Part shown: positions 5,816-9,406 of the stretch, in pieces
Numbering within the stretch: position 1 is the stretch's first letter
How the letters are laid out: every line of letters begins with the position of its first letter
DNA from: Candidatus Krumholzibacteriia bacterium
GTDB taxonomy: Bacteria; Krumholzibacteriota; Krumholzibacteriia; LZORAL124-64-63
Reading direction: 5' to 3'
DNA: 9,406 bases
Assembly: GCA_028718575.1 (NCBI GenBank)
Contig: JAQULN010000079.1
Span: 1-9,406, forward strand
Program-made: the position numbers and the translations under genes
The notes under the pieces: model-generated
What the model saw: the letters and a program-made list of their open reading frames with translations, nothing else
The model's database searches: none
Told to the model about the DNA's origin: nothing

Positions 5816-7312
5816 ATGTCCGACGATCTGAAAGCGAAAACGATTCGCGGCGTAGGTTGGAGCACCGTCCAGAGCTGGAGTATCCAGCTCATCTCGTTTC
5901 TGGTTTACCCGATCCTGGCGCGCCTGCTCGGACCCGAAGCGTACGGCCTGATCGCGTTGGCGGGTGTGTTCATCACCTTACTAGACATTTTCCTGGACGT
6001 CAGCTTCGGTGCGGCCATCGAGCAGCGCAAGGACCTCGCGCCGCAGCACATCAACGCCGTGTTCTGGGCTTTCCTGATTGCAGGGGTGGCTCTGACGACG
6101 ATCTCCATGTTCGTGGCGCCGACGGTCGCGGTTTTTCTAGGAGAACCGAACACCTTGCCGCCGGTCATCCGCTGGCTTTCGCTAGGATTTCTCCTCCAGA
6201 TGGTGTGCGGCGTACAGGCATCCTTGCTGCGGCGTGAGTTGCGAATCAAGGCCCTGACCACTCAGGCGCTCGTTTCGGTGATCGCAGGCGCGGTTGTCGG
6301 AATCACGACGGCCCTCAGTGGGTTCGGCGTCTGGGCGTTGGTGGTCCGAGCGCTGGTCACTCGGGTTATCGCCGTCGTCATGCTCTGGCGGCTGAGTTCG
6401 TGGCGCCCACAGTGGGAGTTTTCTCGCCGGCATTTCAACGAGATCGCCGGTTTTGGATTCGCGGTCATGGGTAACCGCGTGCTTAACTATATCAACCAGC
6501 ATTTAGACCAGATCTTGATTGGACGCTATCTCGGGACGTTCGCGCTGGGGCTGTACGACGGCGCCCACCGCCTGATGTCTCTGGCGACGAACCTCCTGAT
6601 CGGAAGCTATTCGCAGGTCGCAATGCCGGCCTTCGCCAGGTTGCAGGGCGATATGCCTCGATTCCGGGCAGCCTTTAATAAAGCGTGCCGATTCATCACT
6701 CTCGTGGCGTTCCCCGCGTTCGTCTGTCTATGCGCGCTAGCCGAGGAACTCATCGTGACGGTCATCGGCCAGCAATGGCAAGATAGTGCACCGGTGCTGC
6801 GCTTGCTCTCGCTCGCCGGCATCATTCAGGCGATTCAATACGTCAACGGAGCCGCGATGATGGCTGTTGGGCGGGCGAATCTGCGCCTGGCGCTGCTTGC
6901 GGTCCACTCGACTGGCAACGTCGTAGGCTTTCTTTTGGCTTATCGCCATGGTATCGTGGCCGTTGCGGCGGCGTACACCATTCGTGCCTATGCACTGGCC
7001 CCGCTCGACACCTGGTTGAACTGCCGGCTCGGCGTGGTTGATTTCCGCGGGTTATTGCGCGCCGTCCGCACGCAGGCCGTCGCGGCTGGATTGATGGCTC
7101 TGGTCCTGATCTATCTGCGGGCGAGGGTCCTGGCGGCGTGGCCGGCTCCGGCTGTGCTGGCATGCGGTTTGGCGGTTGGCGGCGCAACTTACGTTCTGGC
7201 ATGCCTGGCCCTCGACCGTCGCCTCGCCAGCGAGTCCCGCGATCTGCTCGCAATGTTTATCACGCGCCCAAAACCGTCTGCGGGAAACGACAGCGAATCA
7301 TGCAACCAATGA
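5816..7312 (+). CDS. Oligosaccharide flippase, Wzx/WzxC-like (polysaccharide biosynthesis protein of the MOP superfamily)
   Basis: A 498-residue integral membrane protein. The N-terminus (LKAKTIRGVGW, then ISFLVYPILARLLGPEAYGLIALAGVF) has the LARLLGPEAYG motif of Wzx/RfbX-type polysaccharide transporters. Many hydrophobic segments follow over the whole length, consistent with the 12-14 helices of the superfamily; a mid-protein segment with NYINQHLDQILIGRYLG and LGLYDGAHRL is characteristic of the WzxC-like group. Family knowledge: it flips undecaprenyl-diphosphate-linked oligosaccharide from the cytoplasmic to the periplasmic face of the inner membrane. Here it would translocate the unit made by the adjacent glycosyltransferases. 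The start is set by the family N-terminus; no good Shine-Dalgarno sequence lies before it, so initiation may be weak. It is first in the plus-strand operon, and its stop codon overlaps the next start (ATGA). Confidence 0.93.
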   Translation: MSDDLKAKTIRGVGWSTVQSWSIQLISFLVYPILARLLGPEAYGLIALAGVFITLLDIFLDVSFGAAIEQRKDLAPQHINAVFWAFLIAGVALTTISMFVAPTVAVFLGEPNTLPPVIRWLSLGFLLQMVCGVQASLLRRELRIKALTTQALVSVIAGAVVGITTALSGFGVWALVVRALVTRVIAVVMLWRLSSWRPQWEFSRRHFNEIAGFGFAVMGNRVLNYINQHLDQILIGRYLGTFALGLYDGAHRLMSLATNLLIGSYSQVAMPAFARLQGDMPRFRAAFNKACRFITLVAFPAFVCLCALAEELIVTVIGQQWQDSAPVLRLLSLAGIIQAIQYVNGAAMMAVGRANLRLALLAVHSTGNVVGFLLAYRHGIVAVAAAYTIRAYALAPLDTWLNCRLGVVDFRGLLRAVRTQAVAAGLMALVLIYLRARVLAAWPAPAVLACGLAVGGATYVLACLALDRRLASESRDLLAMFITRPKPSAGNDSESCNQ

Positions 7313-8607
7313 AATCCGTTCGAGCCGTGAAATCAACCATGGCCGCCTGGCGCGACGAGCATTTGGCGCGACGCCTCGTTGCCGATGCCAGACGATTCGC
7401 GGAACAGCCAAGGCGACACCGACACGCCCTGGTGTTGCCAGCCGCCGGACCTGGCAGCCTCGGCGATGAAGCCATGCTCGTCGCGGCCGGCGACGTTCTC
7501 AGCCGATTCGGTATCGACAAGTTGACTGTAGTTTCGTACGGCCCGGACGAGGATTGGAGTCCGTTGGGCGCATTTAACTCGATCGTACCGTTCGGCCATC
7601 GGTATCAGACTGATTTCTGGACGACCTGCCGCGAGTTAATGATGCATTTTCGAGACGCAACGCATTTTCTGGTGCTCGGCGCCGACGTCATGGACGGTTT
7701 CTATAATCCGTATGAGGCTGTTCGGCGAGTGATCTATACGCGGATCGCCGCGGCCGCTGGTCTGCAAACAGCAATCGGGAGTTTCAGCTTCAACGATGCG
7801 CCCCATCCGCGCAGCGTTGCCGCCTTGAAGTCGCTCGACCCAACAACGGCGCTGATCGCAAGAGATCCAGTGAGTCAGCAGCGTCTCCAGGACCGCATTG
7901 CCCACCCTGTCGCATTAGGCGCAGATATCGCTTTTTTACTGGAGCCGGCGGCGGCAACACCGATCGTCGCAGCGCTGCGAGCCTGGTTGGCGACGGTACG
8001 AAGCGAAGGCCGGCAGCTAGTCGGCATCAATGCCAATTATCTTGTGGCACCCGATCATCGGCGCGAGGACCGAGGCGAAGACATGGTCGCCGCATACGCC
8101 GCCGGCTTGACCGGGTTCTTGCGCACTCGACGCAACGTCTACCTCGTATTGATCCCGCACGACTATCGACGAATGGCCGGCCGCTATGATGACCTGCAAC
8201 TGCTGCAGATGATCGCGGCGCAGTTGCCCGCCGAATTCGCGCCCCGCGTGCGTGTCATCGACCAATCCTTGCGCGCCGCCGAGGCGAAAGCTATAGCGGC
8301 CGAACTCGATCTCGTCGTCAGTGGTCGCATGCATCTTGCCATCGCAGCACTCGGCGCCGGCGTGCCCGCCGCCGGAATCACGTACCAAGGAAAGTTCGAG
8401 GGACTCTGGAAGCATTTCGGGTTGAACGGCGCGAGCCTTGATCCTGAGCGGTTGTTCGCGCAGGGAGCGCTAGAGTCATTCCTCCGCGATTGTATCGACC
8501 AGCGCGACAGTTGGCGTACTATCCTCAGGAAGAGACTTCCCCATATCAACAGTCTCGCGCTCGTGAACTTCAATCAGCTTTGTCAAGACACGCAGGGCAC
8601 AAGCTGA
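7309..8607 (+). CDS. Polysaccharide pyruvyl transferase family protein
   Basis: A 432-residue protein. A glycine-rich GPGSLGDEAM segment (47-56) and a C-terminal SGRMHLAIAAL ... GITYQGK block (338-362) are the two conserved blocks of the CsaB/WcaK-type polysaccharide pyruvyl transferase family. The Arg-Met-His of SGRMH and the Lys of YQGK sit at the positions of the conserved RxH and K. Family knowledge: members transfer pyruvate from phosphoenolpyruvate as a ketal onto hexoses of surface glycans, adding a negative charge, though some members have other roles. ATG at 7309 overlaps the flippase stop (ATGA), a translational-coupling arrangement. An in-frame ATG at 7300 gives three extra residues and cannot be excluded; one at 7339 would shorten the protein by ten. 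The open frame extends further upstream inside the flippase gene but is not used. The 40 residues before the first motif are basic and not conserved. Confidence 0.88.
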   Translation: MKSVRAVKSTMAAWRDEHLARRLVADARRFAEQPRRHRHALVLPAAGPGSLGDEAMLVAAGDVLSRFGIDKLTVVSYGPDEDWSPLGAFNSIVPFGHRYQTDFWTTCRELMMHFRDATHFLVLGADVMDGFYNPYEAVRRVIYTRIAAAAGLQTAIGSFSFNDAPHPRSVAALKSLDPTTALIARDPVSQQRLQDRIAHPVALGADIAFLLEPAAATPIVAALRAWLATVRSEGRQLVGINANYLVAPDHRREDRGEDMVAAYAAGLTGFLRTRRNVYLVLIPHDYRRMAGRYDDLQLLQMIAAQLPAEFAPRVRVIDQSLRAAEAKAIAAELDLVVSGRMHLAIAALGAGVPAAGITYQGKFEGLWKHFGLNGASLDPERLFAQGALESFLRDCIDQRDSWRTILRKRLPHINSLALVNFNQLCQDTQGTS

Positions 8608-9406
8608 TGGCGCGAATCCTCGTCATCTGCCAGAGAGTTCCATGGCCGCTGCAAGATGGGCACGCTCTGCGCGTGTTTCAATTGGCTCGCCATCTCGACC
8701 CGGCTCATACCTGCCATTTGGCGTGCCTACCGCGCGGATCCGAACACACGCGCAGCCTGCAGCAAGAACGATGTTTCGCATCGATCACTATACTACCGCC
8801 TTTTCCAGCGCAACGGCACTGGCGGAGGTTCCTGCGGCGCCATGGCGATCGCAATTACCACCGCCTTGCCTATCCGGACTACTTCGCGGCCGCTGTCGCG
8901 ATGCTGCAAGACATCGTCGACAAAAATGCGATCGACGTCGTCGTCGCCACCCTGAGTGCCAGCGAGGAATTCATGCGACCGCTGCGCGGCGTGGCGAAGG
9001 TTCTGGATCAATACGATTGCGACACGCTGGCTGGCGAGCGCGAGTTGGCGGCAGCCCATGATCAGAGCTTCCTACGGCGGTTGCGCCACAAGCATCGCTT
9101 GTGCCAGATACGCGCCACGGAGTCGGAGTTGGCGCAACGGTGCGACATCGTGACCACCATTGCCCCACTCGATCGGCAGCGCCTGCTAGATCTCAATCCC
9201 GGCGGCCCACCGATCGAATTGATGCCGAACGGCGTGACGGCGAGTCTGTTGGTGAACGAGCCGGTATCCGTTCCGGCCGTACGGGGCGTCGCGTTCTGGG
9301 GAAATCTCGGCTATGCCGTCAATCGCAAGGCGGTCGATTACTTCTATCGGGAGGTTTGGCTGCCCCGCCTCAAACCGGCCGGCGTTCGGTGGGCGATCGT
9401 CGGACC
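8607..9406 (+). CDS. Glycosyltransferase, family 4-like, related to exosortase/EPS-associated sugar transferases; 3' end outside the window
   Basis: The first 266 codons are present and the frame is open to the window edge. The N-terminus RILVICQRVPWPLQDGHALR (4-23) matches the 'LcxRiPxPxxxGxxxR' opening of the sugar transferase family found with PEP-CTERM/exosortase EPS systems (TIGR03087-like). VLDQYDCDT, then a long charged helix, then CDIVTTIAPLDRQRL, ELMPNGV and FWGNLGYAVNRKAVDYFYREVWL follow in the family order, the last corresponding to 'FTGxMxYxPNxxAvxxFxxEvxP'. The C-terminal donor-binding site lies outside the window. Family knowledge: cytoplasmic transfer of a sugar from a nucleotide donor to a growing lipid-linked oligosaccharide. 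The ATG shares its first base with the upstream TGA (TGATG), so it is coupled to the pyruvyl transferase gene. Substrate unknown. Confidence 0.85.
   Translation, partial: MARILVICQRVPWPLQDGHALRVFQLARHLDPAHTCHLACLPRGSEHTRSLQQERCFASITILPPFPAQRHWRRFLRRHGDRNYHRLAYPDYFAAAVAMLQDIVDKNAIDVVVATLSASEEFMRPLRGVAKVLDQYDCDTLAGERELAAAHDQSFLRRLRHKHRLCQIRATESELAQRCDIVTTIAPLDRQRLLDLNPGGPPIELMPNGVTASLLVNEPVSVPAVRGVAFWGNLGYAVNRKAVDYFYREVWLPRLKPAGVRWAIVG

Noticed and set aside
5608..6237. 209-codon plus-strand open frame across the intergenic region and flippase start
   Set aside because: Shifted-frame Arg/Pro-rich translation; the flippase frame has the proper family N-terminus.
7138..7308. Upstream extension of the pyruvyl transferase frame
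   Set aside because: It lies inside the flippase gene in another frame; ATG at 7309 (or 7300) gives the usual coupled start.
1..9406. CRISPR array, tRNA, rRNA, insertion sequence or attachment site
   Set aside because: No regularly spaced repeats, transposase-like frame, terminal inverted repeats or recognisable structural RNA were seen by eye.

Overview
The window is part of a surface-polysaccharide (exopolysaccharide or capsule type) gene region from a GC-rich, probably Gram-negative bacterium. The second minus-strand protein has a Sec signal peptide, a right-handed beta-helix and a C-terminal FlgD-like/type IX-sorting-like Ig domain (PNPFNP start, WNG and GVY motifs). That combination is common in uncultured FCB-related candidate phyla such as Eisenbacteria and Krumholzibacteria. 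This placement is an inference from domain style, not a taxonomic result.

Layout: two gene sets diverge from a 333-base intergenic region (5483-5815). On the minus strand, in transcription order, are an ExeA/DamX-like AAA ATPase with a transmembrane segment and SPOR domain (5482-3908), a family-4 glycosyltransferase (3900-2719), a secreted cysteine-ladder beta-helix protein (2657-612) and a PAPS-type sulfotransferase that leaves the window (594-1). A well-formed sigma70-like promoter (TTGACG-17-TAAAAT) lies at the end of the glycosyltransferase gene, inside an AT-rich island with a dyad, and probably gives the beta-helix and sulfotransferase genes their own transcript. On the plus strand are a Wzx-type flippase (5816-7312), a polysaccharide pyruvyl transferase family protein (7309-8607) and a glycosyltransferase resembling those found with exosortase/EPS systems (8607 to the end). 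These three overlap at stop/start codons and read as one operon.

Inferred joint role: cytoplasmic glycosyltransferases build a lipid-linked oligosaccharide, a pyruvyl transferase and a sulfotransferase may add acidic groups, and the flippase moves the unit across the inner membrane. The membrane ATPase with a peptidoglycan-binding SPOR domain may organise or energise export or assembly at the cell wall. The beta-helix protein is a candidate surface or secreted partner. No polymerase (Wzy), exosortase, outer-membrane exporter, chain-length regulator, RNA gene, insertion sequence or CRISPR array is visible here.
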